From contig NZ_CDBN01000007.1 in NCBI RefSeq assembly GCF_000820085.1, positions 1 to 64,000 on the forward strand: a DNA stretch of 64,000 nt, written 5' to 3'. The translations under genes were made by a program, and so were the position numbers. Source of the DNA: Aeromonas sanarellii (lineage in GTDB: Bacteria; Pseudomonadota; Gammaproteobacteria; Enterobacterales; Aeromonadaceae). How positions within the stretch are numbered: the stretch's first letter is position 1; each line of letters opens with the position of its first letter. Shown piece by piece: positions 1 to 7,178 of this stretch. The notes below the pieces were generated by a model that made no database searches, had not been told where the DNA came from, and saw only the letters and a list, made by a program, of their open reading frames with translations.

Positions 1-354
1 CTGGTGCTGAGCCGCTTCGCCCAGCTGCTGCAGCTCGTAATGCAGCTGGCCGAGCAACTGGTCGTGCTGGCCCCGCAGCTCGAAGCGATAGCCGTGCAGC
101 ACCTGCCTGGCCTGGGGCGGGTGGGAGATGAGGGGATGGGGCTGGCCACAGTCGAAGTGGAGGGCGTGGATCCGGACAATCTTTGCCACCCGCTCGGCAA
201 AGATTGCCAGCAGGGCGTCAAGATCCCGCTGTCCCAGCAACTGCTCCAGCTGCTGATAACGGTCCTGCCCGCTCAGGGGCGCAAGGCGCTCCATCTGCTG
301 CACCCACTGCTCTATGCCATGTCCGAAGCCGTTCAATGACGATGTGTTTTCCAC
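1..354 (-). CDS. N-terminal part of an unidentified, possibly diguanylate-cyclase-type, protein (cut by window edge)
   Basis: An open frame enters from the left edge and reads leftward for 118 codons with no stop. The chosen start is GTG at 354, preceded by an AAGG about 9 bases upstream; a TTG at 336 is the alternative. The fragment is hydrophilic and helical, rich in Leu and Gln (for example YQQLEQLLGQRDLDALL). It ends in a segment like the regions that precede GGDEF domains in some Aeromonas and Pseudomonas proteins. The GGDEF domain itself would lie outside the window, so the family call is a guess. The rightward frame over the same bases is a shadow. Confidence 0.5.
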   Translation of the reverse strand, partial: MENTSSLNGFGHGIEQWVQQMERLAPLSGQDRYQQLEQLLGQRDLDALLAIFAERVAKIVRIHALHFDCGQPHPLISHPPQARQVLHGYRFELRGQHDQLLGQLHYELQQLGEAAQHQ

Positions 355-527
355 GTTACAGCCCTTACACCTCTCCACTCATTGCGTGGGTTCTTGCAAT
401 CCTTGTGCCCAAAATATGTCCGATGAAAAACAAAGGGGCTGGCTAGGCTTAACGGGATGAAACGGGAGGGAAAAAGGGGGAGCCTAGCCCCTTCCCGGGC
501 CGGCTTCGCAGGGCATCGCAACGGCGA

Positions 528-545
528 GTCGGCAGGCCTGCCGAC
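528..545. repeat. Perfect 18-bp palindrome upstream of the antiporter gene
   Basis: GTCGGCAGGCCTGCCGAC is its own reverse complement. It lies 33 bp upstream of the GTG start at 579, inside the 224-bp gap between two divergent genes. It could be a protein-binding site or a 5'-UTR hairpin. It has no T-run, so it is not an obvious terminator. The rest of the gap (355-578) shows a weak inverted pair around GGGGCT and AGCCTAGCCCC, and no ORF. Confidence 0.5.
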
Positions 546-578
546 GGGCAAGTCACGAAGAGAAAAGGGGAGGAGTGC

Positions 579-2531
579 GTGTACGCCGATGTGTTGATCC
601 TGCTGCTGTTCGCCGTCCTGCTGGTGGCCATTTTTCGCCGCCTAGGCCAGCCGGTGATCCTCGCCTATCTGTTCGTCGGCATGCTGCTCGGCCCCCACGG
701 GATGGCCATCGTCACGGGGCAGGCCATGATGCAGACCATAGGGGAGCTTGGCATCGTCTTCCTGATGTTCTCCCTCGGCCTCGAGTTCTCGCTGCCGCGC
801 CTGCTCGCCATGCGCAAGCTGGTGCTGGGGGTCGGCGGCCTGCAGGTGCTGCTCACCTCCTTGCTGTTTTTCTGGCTCGCCTGGTGGTGGGGGCTGAGCC
901 TCTCCCAGGCGCTGGTGGTGTCGGGCACCCTGGCGCTCTCCTCCACCGCCGTGGTGATCAAGCAGCTCGGCGAGCTCAAGCAACTGCATACCCGGCGGGC
1001 CCAGCTCGGGGTGAGCGTGCTCTTGTTCCAGGATCTCGCCGTGGTGCCCCTGCTGGTGATGATCCCCATCCTGGCCCAACCCGAGGTGCAGGGCAGTGCC
1101 CTGCTGGCGGAGGTCGCCTGGGCCTCCCTCAAGGGGCTGTTCGCCCTGTCGGTGCTGCTGGCGGTGGGCAAGTGGCTGCTGCCCATGGTGTTTCACGAGG
1201 TGGCGCGGGCGCGATCCGACGAGCTGTTCGTGCTCTGCACCCTGCTGGTGGCCCTGCTGGCGGCCTCCCTCACCCAGTGGATGGGGCTCTCCATGGCCCT
1301 CGGTGCCTTCCTGGCGGGCATGATGCTGGGGGAGTCCCACTACCGCCACCAGCTGGAGGTGGACATCAAGCCGTTTCGGGACGTGCTGATGGGGCTCTTC
1401 TTCATCACCATCGGCATGACCATGGACTGGGCCCTGGTGGCGAGCGCCTGGTGGCAGGTGCTGCTGTGCGTGGCCGGCCTCATCCTGTGCAAGTCGCTGC
1501 TGGTGCTGCTGGCGGGCCGGCTGATGGGGGAGCGCAAGCGCGACGCCATGGCGGCCGGCATCATGCTGAGCCAGGTGGGGGAGTTCGGCTTCGTGCTGCT
1601 GGCGCTGGCGAGTCACCACGGCCTGCTCGACCACCGGCTGGTCTCCCTGCTCATCGGCATCGGCGTCATCTCCATCGCCCTCACCCCCTGGCTGGTGTTG
1701 CGGGCCCTGGGGCTGGCCCGCTCCCTCACCGACAGCGCCCTGCTCTCCCGCGCCGAGGTCGCCCAGTCGGGCCTCGGCAAGCATCAGCACGTCATCATCG
1801 CCGGATTCGGCCGCGCCGGGCAGACCTGCGCCCGCTTTCTCAAACTCGAGGAGATCCCCTTTCTGGCGCTGGATCTCGACCCCGAGCGGGTGAGCGAGGC
1901 CAAGCTGGCGGGGGAGCAGGTGGCGTTCGGCGATGCCAGCCGCCGCGACATCCTGCTGGCCGCCGGCCTGCTGCGGGCCAGGCTGGTGATCATCACCTTC
2001 GACGACATCAAGCGGGTCGACGCCATGCTGACGCTGATCCGGGAGCTGGCGGGGGAGCTCAAGGTGCTGGTGCGCACCCGGGACGACAGCTTCCTCGAGC
2101 ACTACAAGCAGGCCGGCGCCTTCGAGGTGATCCCCGAGTCCCAGGAGGGGGCCCTGATGCTGGTCTCCCACCTGCTGCTCAACTGCGACGTTCCCATCGG
2201 CCGGGTGATCCGGCGCATGGAGCACGAGCGCAGCAGCCAGTACCGCTTCCTGCACGGCTTCTACTGGGGGGGACAGAGCGCCGGCAATCTGGAGACGGAC
2301 CAGCTGCTGGAGCGGCTGCACCCCGTGCTGCTGCACGATCAGGCCTGGGCGGTGGGGCACAGGGTGCGGGAGCTCGCCCTGGGAGAGGTGCGCATCAAGG
2401 CGGTACAGCGCGGGGAGCGCAGCCTGGAGCCGAGGGCGGAGCTGCGGCTGGCGGCGGGAGATACCCTGGTGCTCTTCGGCACCGCCGTCGCCATGGAGCA
2501 GGCGGAGCAGCGCCTGCTGGAGGGGCGCTAG
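579..2531 (+). CDS. CPA2-family monovalent cation:proton antiporter with TrkA-N domain (KefB/KefC-like)
   Basis: A 650-residue integral membrane protein predicted to exchange K+ or Na+ for protons across the inner membrane. Residues 1 to about 380 form the Na+/H+-exchanger domain, with roughly a dozen hydrophobic helices and the family-type segments LGIVFLMFSLGLEFSL and LLFQDLAVVPLL. Residues about 400-515 are a Rossmann-type TrkA-N regulatory domain starting HVIIAGFGRAGQ; the end (about 575-650) resembles TrkA-C. Start is GTG at 579 behind GGGGAGGAG. The stop lies two bases from the end of the convergent patatin gene, so the two are tail to tail. KefB, KefC and YbaL share this architecture. 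Ion specificity cannot be read from the sequence, and no KefF/KefG partner is adjacent. Confidence 0.88.
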   Translation: MYADVLILLLFAVLLVAIFRRLGQPVILAYLFVGMLLGPHGMAIVTGQAMMQTIGELGIVFLMFSLGLEFSLPRLLAMRKLVLGVGGLQVLLTSLLFFWLAWWWGLSLSQALVVSGTLALSSTAVVIKQLGELKQLHTRRAQLGVSVLLFQDLAVVPLLVMIPILAQPEVQGSALLAEVAWASLKGLFALSVLLAVGKWLLPMVFHEVARARSDELFVLCTLLVALLAASLTQWMGLSMALGAFLAGMMLGESHYRHQLEVDIKPFRDVLMGLFFITIGMTMDWALVASAWWQVLLCVAGLILCKSLLVLLAGRLMGERKRDAMAAGIMLSQVGEFGFVLLALASHHGLLDHRLVSLLIGIGVISIALTPWLVLRALGLARSLTDSALLSRAEVAQSGLGKHQHVIIAGFGRAGQTCARFLKLEEIPFLALDLDPERVSEAKLAGEQVAFGDASRRDILLAAGLLRARLVIITFDDIKRVDAMLTLIRELAGELKVLVRTRDDSFLEHYKQAGAFEVIPESQEGALMLVSHLLLNCDVPIGRVIRRMEHERSSQYRFLHGFYWGGQSAGNLETDQLLERLHPVLLHDQAWAVGHRVRELALGEVRIKAVQRGERSLEPRAELRLAAGDTLVLFGTAVAMEQAEQRLLEGR

Positions 2532-2533
2532 GC

Positions 2534-3691
2534 TCAGGCCTCCTCGCGAAGGCGCTCCTCCCTTCGGCCAGGCAAGTCCAGAAATGCCTCTATGCGCTGG
2601 CGCTGCGCCATCGCATCCTGATACCCCAGCTTGAGCAGGCGCTGGCAGTAACCCGGATCAAACATCAGGAAGCTGGCCAGGCTGCTGCTCTCCTCGCCGT
2701 TCACCCCGAGCACCCGCAGCAGGCGGCGCACCTGGGTCGGCAGTCTGGCCAGGTAGTCGAGGGCGATGAGGTCGAGATCCTGGCTAGGCCGGATGACGCA
2801 GGTCTCCACCTGGCGCAGCTTCAGACGGCTGCGCTCCCGCGCCGGGATGAGCGACAGGGTCTGGTTGATGCGCCCGAGCCGCTCCAGATCCGAGTTCAGG
2901 GTGTCGGAGAAGACGGTGTTGAGCAGGTGGCTCGCGATGTTGGAGCTGGTCAGATGGCGTTGGCGGGGGGCCGCGCTCCCCTGGTGGGGGGAGTCCAGGG
3001 TGACCAGCAGGATCCGCTCCGCCCCCAGGTGGATGGCGGGGCTGAGCGGGCTCAGCTGGTGGATGGAGCCGTCCCCGTAGAAGCGATCGCCTATGGGGGT
3101 GGCGGGAAAGACGAAGGGCAGCGCCGACGAGGCCAGCAGGTGATCCGAGGTGAGCAGGGTGCGCAGGCCGCGCCGCCTGGCCCGCTCCCAGGGCTGATGC
3201 TCGGCCCGTCCCTGGAAGAAGGTGGTGGAGAGGCCGTCGTCGTAGTCGGAGGCCGTGATGGCGATGGCCTCCAGGCTGCCGTAGAGGATGTTGTCGTCGA
3301 TGCGGTGATAGTCGATGAGCTGATCCAGCAGGCGGCGCAGGGGGGCGTTGTCGAACAGGTGGAAGGCGTGGTTGCTCTGGGGCGTGATGAGACCGGCCGA
3401 GCCCTGATAGAGGGTGCGCCACAGCAGCTGGCAGGGATGAAAGTCGAAGATGTGGTGGGTCTCGAAGCGTCGCCAGACCCACTCCAGCTTGCGCACCCCC
3501 AGGTGGAAGCAGGAGGCGTAGCAGGCCAGCGCCGTGATGTTGAGGGCCCCCGCCGAGGTGCCGCACAAAATGGGGAAGGGGATGCCGATGTTGCGGGGGT
3601 AGAGCTCGGCCACCGCCTTGAGGACGCCGACCTGATAGGCGGCACGGGCACCGCCACCGGTCAACAGAAGCGCTGTATTGGGTCTGGCCAT
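2534..3691 (-). CDS. Patatin-like phospholipase family protein
   Basis: A 385-residue protein with the patatin catalytic signature: the oxyanion-hole loop LLTGGGARAAYQVGVL at residues 9-24, the nucleophile elbow GTSAG with Ser46, and the dyad aspartate in YGDGS (Asp207). Patatins hydrolyse acyl esters of phospholipids and other lipids with a Ser-Asp dyad. No signal peptide is evident, so it is probably cytosolic or membrane-peripheral, as in many bacterial patatins. It lacks the outer-membrane C-terminal domain of PlpD-type enzymes. It converges with the antiporter gene and stands alone on its strand. The C-terminal 100 residues are Arg- and Leu-rich without a recognised domain. Substrate unknown. 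Confidence 0.88.
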   Translation of the reverse strand: MARPNTALLLTGGGARAAYQVGVLKAVAELYPRNIGIPFPILCGTSAGALNITALACYASCFHLGVRKLEWVWRRFETHHIFDFHPCQLLWRTLYQGSAGLITPQSNHAFHLFDNAPLRRLLDQLIDYHRIDDNILYGSLEAIAITASDYDDGLSTTFFQGRAEHQPWERARRRGLRTLLTSDHLLASSALPFVFPATPIGDRFYGDGSIHQLSPLSPAIHLGAERILLVTLDSPHQGSAAPRQRHLTSSNIASHLLNTVFSDTLNSDLERLGRINQTLSLIPARERSRLKLRQVETCVIRPSQDLDLIALDYLARLPTQVRRLLRVLGVNGEESSSLASFLMFDPGYCQRLLKLGYQDAMAQRQRIEAFLDLPGRREERLREEA

Positions 3692-3816
3692 GCTGCTGTC
3701 CCTTGTTGTGATGGCGTCACGGCTGATAAAAGGAGGTCGGTCATAGGGGACGCCTTATGGTGATCGCCAGGGCGGGTTGCCACCGCGCAATTTAACTATA
3801 AGACGTTGTATCGCGG

Positions 3817-3858
3817 ATAAAAACGGGCCGCGCACGCATTTTTTGCGACCCGTTTTCC
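3817..3858 (-). terminator. Rho-independent terminator of the hydrolase gene
   Basis: Read leftward, an inverted repeat (AAAACGGGTCGC paired with GCGGCCCGTTTT, one mismatch) is followed by further T residues. It starts just past the stop of the alpha/beta hydrolase gene. Confidence 0.7.
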
Positions 3859-3862
3859 GGGC

Positions 3863-4720
3863 TCAGGCCCGAGGGGACGTCTGGCTCAGTTGATCGAAGG
3901 CGGCGAACACGGGGGGGCTCGCCAGGATGCGGCCATGGCCGAGACCCCGGGTGCTCACCAGCCGGGTGCGGCCATCCTGGGTCGCGCGCAGGGAGTCGCC
4001 ATGGGGAGCAAATCTGTCCTCTTCGTCGTGCACTATGATGGCCTCGCCCGTCCGGCTGGCGAGCCGGCCCAGCGGGTCGACCGTACTGAGAGGGTGCTGG
4101 TATTCGTGTTCAATCTCCTTGACCACCGCATCGAACAGCCGGATGGAGTAGCCGGAGCGCGCCACCATGCCGTAGAGCTGGGGCACGTAGTCGAGCACGG
4201 GGGAGATGAGCAGCAGCGGCAGCGCATCCATGGCCGGGTGACGGCTGCTGAGGGTGACGGCGCCCCCCATGCTGTGGGTGATGACCCCCTGGACGGGACC
4301 GACTCGTTCTAGGATCTCGTCGAAGGCCCGCACGAAGCGGGGCAGGTGGCCCGTGCTCCCCTCGCTCAGGCCGTGGGCGGGGTGATCATAGGCCAGCGCC
4401 GTGAAGCCCTGGGCGGCGAGATGGCTCATCAGCGGATAGAACTGGCTGGCGCTGCCGGACCAGCCGTGCATCAGCAACCAGACCGGCCCCTGGCCGAGCC
4501 GGTAGCTCATCAGAGTGCCTTCGCCGGTGTGCATGGCCTGCTGCACCAGGCCGGCTGGCGTGGCGACCTCCCGGGTGAGCCGCTGCGGGGTGAGCAGCAG
4601 TTTGCTGGCGGTGCGTTTTGCGTGAGCGGGGGCCAGCGCGTGATGCAACCGGGTGCCGAGGCCCAGCAGCAACTTGCTCGGGCTGAAGCGGCGGGTGTTG
4701 AAGTAGATCTTGCTGCTCAT
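3863..4720 (-). CDS. Alpha/beta hydrolase (serine hydrolase of unknown substrate)
   Basis: A 285-residue alpha/beta-hydrolase-fold protein. It shows the oxyanion-hole HGW in LLMHGWSGSASQF, the nucleophile elbow in THSMGG (the usual GxSxG with Thr at the first place), a likely acid in HDEEDRF, and a C-terminal histidine in GLGHGRI. No signal peptide is seen. It lies 72 bp downstream of a TetR-family gene on the same strand. A TetR-type half-palindrome lies in that gap, and a fuller one in front of the regulator. This is typical of a hydrolase induced by its own lipophilic substrate. Esterase, lipase or thioesterase activity are all possible. Confidence 0.85.
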   Translation of the reverse strand: MSSKIYFNTRRFSPSKLLLGLGTRLHHALAPAHAKRTASKLLLTPQRLTREVATPAGLVQQAMHTGEGTLMSYRLGQGPVWLLMHGWSGSASQFYPLMSHLAAQGFTALAYDHPAHGLSEGSTGHLPRFVRAFDEILERVGPVQGVITHSMGGAVTLSSRHPAMDALPLLLISPVLDYVPQLYGMVARSGYSIRLFDAVVKEIEHEYQHPLSTVDPLGRLASRTGEAIIVHDEEDRFAPHGDSLRATQDGRTRLVSTRGLGHGRILASPPVFAAFDQLSQTSPRA

Positions 4721-4744
4721 GATGGTCCTGTGGTTTTTGTGTTC

Positions 4745-4757
4745 GAACGGTCGTGCT
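4745..4757. promoter_or_regulatory. Candidate second TetR operator, in front of the hydrolase gene
   Basis: GAACGGTCGTGCT shares the ACGGTCGT core with the palindrome at 5408-5421 (read on the opposite strand). It sits between the regulator and hydrolase genes. Confidence 0.4.
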
Positions 4758-4792
4758 TTTTTGTGACTTTTTAAAAAGAAGGGCCGATCGGC

Positions 4793-5374
4793 TCAGCGCC
4801 AACTGGCCAGCAGGGCGGTCACCTCCGGCCAGAAGTGGCGGGCCGGATCCTCGCAGAGCGCCAGGGCGTGGAACACCTGATCCCCGAGGTAGAGGCCGTA
4901 GAGCCGATAGACGGCGCGCCAGGGATCGAGATCGCTGCGCCACTCCCCCCTGGCCTGTCCCTGCACCACCTGGCGGGCCAGGTAGTCGAGCCAGAAGCGC
5001 ACCAGCTGGCGTGCCGCCTGCTGCACCTCTCCCTCCTGGGCCGAGGTCCAGGCATCGAGGAACATGCAGCGGCCGGCGAAGCTCTGGTTCCAGGCCAGCC
5101 AGGCCTGCAGCAGGGCGATCAGCTTCTCCTGCTGGGTCTGGTGCTGCTGCTGGCGCACCGGCTGGATCACCCGCTCCCGGAACACCTCGGCGGAGTAGGT
5201 GAGCACGGCGATCTGCAGGTTGTCGCGGGACTGGAAGTGGGCGAACAGACCGCTCTTGGACATCTCACAGGTCGTGGCGAGCGAGCCTATGGTGAGGCTC
5301 TCCAGCCCCTGCCGGCTCGCCTGCTCGAAGGCGGTCTGCAAAATCGTGTCGCGGGTCTGGCGTCCCTTGCTCAT
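4793..5374 (-). CDS. TetR/AcrR-family transcriptional regulator
   Basis: A 193-residue one-domain regulator. The N-terminal TetR helix-turn-helix covers about residues 8-55 (TRDTILQTAFEQASRQG, then IGSLATTCEMSKSGLFAHF, the recognition-helix region). The rest is a helical ligand-binding and dimerisation domain with several Trp residues (AWLAWNQSF, FWLDYLARQ), of the TetR C-terminal type found in fatty-acid or stress sensors. It is the upstream gene of a two-gene unit with the alpha/beta hydrolase. A palindrome 34 bp upstream of its start suggests autorepression. The ligand is unknown. Confidence 0.88.
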   Translation of the reverse strand: MSKGRQTRDTILQTAFEQASRQGLESLTIGSLATTCEMSKSGLFAHFQSRDNLQIAVLTYSAEVFRERVIQPVRQQQHQTQQEKLIALLQAWLAWNQSFAGRCMFLDAWTSAQEGEVQQAARQLVRFWLDYLARQVVQGQARGEWRSDLDPWRAVYRLYGLYLGDQVFHALALCEDPARHFWPEVTALLASWR

Positions 5375-5407
5375 CCTGGTCTCCTCTGATGGCCGCGGCC
5401 AGCATAA

Positions 5408-5421
5408 AGTACGACCGTGCT
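5408..5421. promoter_or_regulatory. Putative TetR operator
   Basis: AGTACGACCGTGCT is a near-perfect palindrome (one mismatch from AGTACG-AC-CGTACT) located 34 bp upstream of the tetR start. A related sequence lies before the hydrolase gene. Position and shape suggest autoregulation. Confidence 0.55.
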
Positions 5422-5467
5422 AATTGTCGAGTCACAAACCACCATAGTGGTGGGGACAAGGGGCTGG

Positions 5468-5577
5468 TCAGCTGTCCTTGATATCCATCTGCTACAGGGC
5501 GATCACCGCCTGGGTGCGGTTCTTGACGCCGAGTTTGCGGAAGGTGGAGTGATATGGGCCCTGATGGTGGCAGGGGT
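5468..5577 (-). repeat. Tail copy 1 (outer) of the response-regulator gene 3' end
   Basis: A 110-bp unit ending at the same stop codon as the regulator gene. It is about 95% identical to tail copy 2 (five differences). Read in the regulator's frame it has one CAG-to-TAG change; other changes in the last 25 codons are synonymous. It carries the same upstream one-base frameshift as copy 2. No start codon or promoter is apparent. Confidence 0.9.
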
Positions 5578-5687
5578 TCAACTGTCCTTGATATCCATCT
5601 GCTGCAGGGCGATCACCGCCTGGGTGCGGTTCTTGACGCCAAGTTTGCGGAAGGCGGAGTGATATGGGCCCTGATGGTGGCAGGGGC
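5578..5687 (-). repeat. Tail copy 2 (inner) of the response-regulator gene 3' end
   Basis: A 110-bp unit immediately after the stop of the regulator gene. It is a 6-base linker plus about 104 bp matching the last 35 codons, which encode the end of the LuxR helix-turn-helix. Compared with the gene it has lost one base near the middle of the match, so the frame breaks there. After that point the only differences are CTC/CTT and AAT/AAC, both silent. Confidence 0.9.
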
Positions 5688-6332
5688 TCAACTGTCCTTG
5701 ATATCCATCTGCTGCAGGGCGATCACCGCCTGGGTGCGATTCTTGACGCCGAGTTTGCGGAAGATGGCGGTGATATGGGCCTTGATGGTGGCCTCGGAGA
5801 CGTTGAGCTCCCAGGCGATCTGCTTGTTGAGGCTGCCGTCCCGCAGCATGATCAGCACCTTGTACTGCTGGGGAGTGAGGCTGGCCAGCTTGCTGGCGAA
5901 ATCCGGGCCGTCGACGGGCTCGGGATGGAGGGAGACCCCTTCCGGCACCCAGTTGTCCCCCCCGATCACCGTATTGAGGGCGTGGACCAGCTCCTTCATG
6001 GGGGCGGACTTGGGGATGAAGCCCAGGGCCCCGAGCCGCAGCACCTGCTGGATGATGGCGGGATCTTCCGACGCCGAGACCACCACTATGGGCAGATCCG
6101 GATGGTGGCCGCGCAGATAGGCGAGCCCTTCGAAGCCATTGGCCCCGGGCATCTTGAGGTCCAGCAGCAGCAGGTCGACTTCGGGGTGCTCGGCGAGCAG
6201 GTGGGTCAGGCTGTCGATGGAATCCGCTTCCAGCAGCCTGGCGTCGTCGATGGCCATGTGCACCGCTTGATAGAGGGCGCCCCGAAACAGGGGGTGGTCA
6301 TCTGCGATGACGATGGTAAATTGGCTGTCCAT
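5688..6332 (-). CDS. NarL/FixJ-type response regulator
   Basis: A 214-residue two-domain regulator. The receiver domain (about 5-120) has the acidic pair Asp11-Asp12, phospho-acceptor Asp58 in LLLLDLKMPG, the Ser in VVVSASED and the Lys in FIPKSAP. The C-terminal LuxR-type helix-turn-helix (about 145-205) includes LTPQQYKVLIMLRDG and NKQIAWELNVSEATIKAHI. Overall it resembles the ErdR/AgmR/CrbR group that controls acetate and alcohol metabolism, but this assignment is tentative. No histidine kinase is adjacent. The gene is followed by two tandem copies of its own last 104 bp. Divergent from the GST gene; start ATG at 6332 with only a weak Shine-Dalgarno. Confidence 0.9.
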   Translation of the reverse strand: MDSQFTIVIADDHPLFRGALYQAVHMAIDDARLLEADSIDSLTHLLAEHPEVDLLLLDLKMPGANGFEGLAYLRGHHPDLPIVVVSASEDPAIIQQVLRLGALGFIPKSAPMKELVHALNTVIGGDNWVPEGVSLHPEPVDGPDFASKLASLTPQQYKVLIMLRDGSLNKQIAWELNVSEATIKAHITAIFRKLGVKNRTQAVIALQQMDIKDS

Positions 6333-6490
6333 TGCTCACATTGTTGCTAACTGATTGTTTTGAAAAATCAAACTAGCACCGCTCCCCAAGAGGGTCAAAC
6401 CCGCGGGTGCGCAAATGTGAGGCGACCGTCGGATGTCGTGCCGTTGGGGCAGATGGGATGGTCGTGAACAACCCACGCAGGAGGCAATCG

Positions 6491-7117
6491 ATGGGATCCC
6501 TGGTATTGACGGTAGGCACAGGTTCCACCTGGGCAATGAGGGCGACGCTGGTGCTCGCCATGAGCGGGCTGGAGTGGCAGGAGCAGGTGTTCGATCTGGA
6601 GGATGCCAGGTCGCTGCAGCGGCTCAAGCGGGTGGCACCGGCCGGCCTGGTGCCCTGGCTGGATGACGGGACGCTGCGCATCCACGACTCCCTGGCCATC
6701 GCCGAGTACCTGCACGAGCTGTGCCCGGGGCGCCACCTCTATCCGGCGGATCGGGCCGAGCGGGCGTTGGCGCGCAGCCTGTGTGCCGAGCTGCACGCCG
6801 GTTTTCGCCAGATCCGCACCCTGCTGCCCTTCTTCCTCGGCGCGCCGACCCAGAGCGAGCCACCGGTGGAGACCCTGGGTGAGCTGGCGCGGCTGCAGAC
6901 CCTCTGGTCCCAGGCGCGGGGGCCCTTCTACTTCGACGAGGCGGGCATTCTGGACGCCTTCTATGCGTTGATGGCCTATCGGCTGGCGAGCTACGGCATC
7001 CTGCTGCCCGGTCAGGCCGGCGCCTATCAGCAGGCCCTGCTGGCCTGGCCCCTGTGGCAGCAGACCCTGCTCAGGGCGCGCCTGCAGTGGCCGGTGGCGG
7101 CCCGCCAACCCGATTGA
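6491..7117 (+). CDS. Glutathione S-transferase family protein
   Basis: A 208-residue cytosolic protein. The N-terminal thioredoxin-like GST domain (about 1-80) contains STWAMRATLVLAMSGL, the cis-Pro motif in APAGLVPWL, and the glutathione-binding segment HDSLAIAEYL. The C-terminal half is the all-helical GST domain. It resembles the GST group annotated as YfcF/maleylacetoacetate-isomerase-like, but no aromatic catabolism genes are nearby. Start ATG at 6491 is chosen over an upstream ATG (6407) because AGGAGG lies at ideal spacing. Monocistronic; a strong hairpin follows. Confidence 0.85.
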   Translation: MGSLVLTVGTGSTWAMRATLVLAMSGLEWQEQVFDLEDARSLQRLKRVAPAGLVPWLDDGTLRIHDSLAIAEYLHELCPGRHLYPADRAERALARSLCAELHAGFRQIRTLLPFFLGAPTQSEPPVETLGELARLQTLWSQARGPFYFDEAGILDAFYALMAYRLASYGILLPGQAGAYQQALLAWPLWQQTLLRARLQWPVAARQPD

Positions 7118-7133
7118 CTCTGAGTGGCAAGAC

Positions 7134-7163
7134 GACAGAGGGGAGCCATGGGCTCCCCTCTGT
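7134..7163. terminator. Hairpin between the convergent GST and malS genes
   Basis: ACAGAGGGGAGCC pairs with GGCTCCCCTCTGT around a 3-base loop. The following T content is weak on either strand. It probably ends transcription from both sides. Confidence 0.5.
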
Positions 7164-7178
7164 TCGCTTGATCTGCCG

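Noticed and set aside
575..3763. A 1062-codon rightward frame across the antiporter and patatin genes
   Set aside because: It is out of frame with two clear families, is rich in Gly, Ala, Arg and Pro, and has no domain. Typical shadow in GC-rich DNA.
5417..6120. Two rightward frames across the regulator-tail repeats
   Set aside because: They exist because the repeat is translated on the wrong strand; their internal repetition only reflects the DNA repeat.
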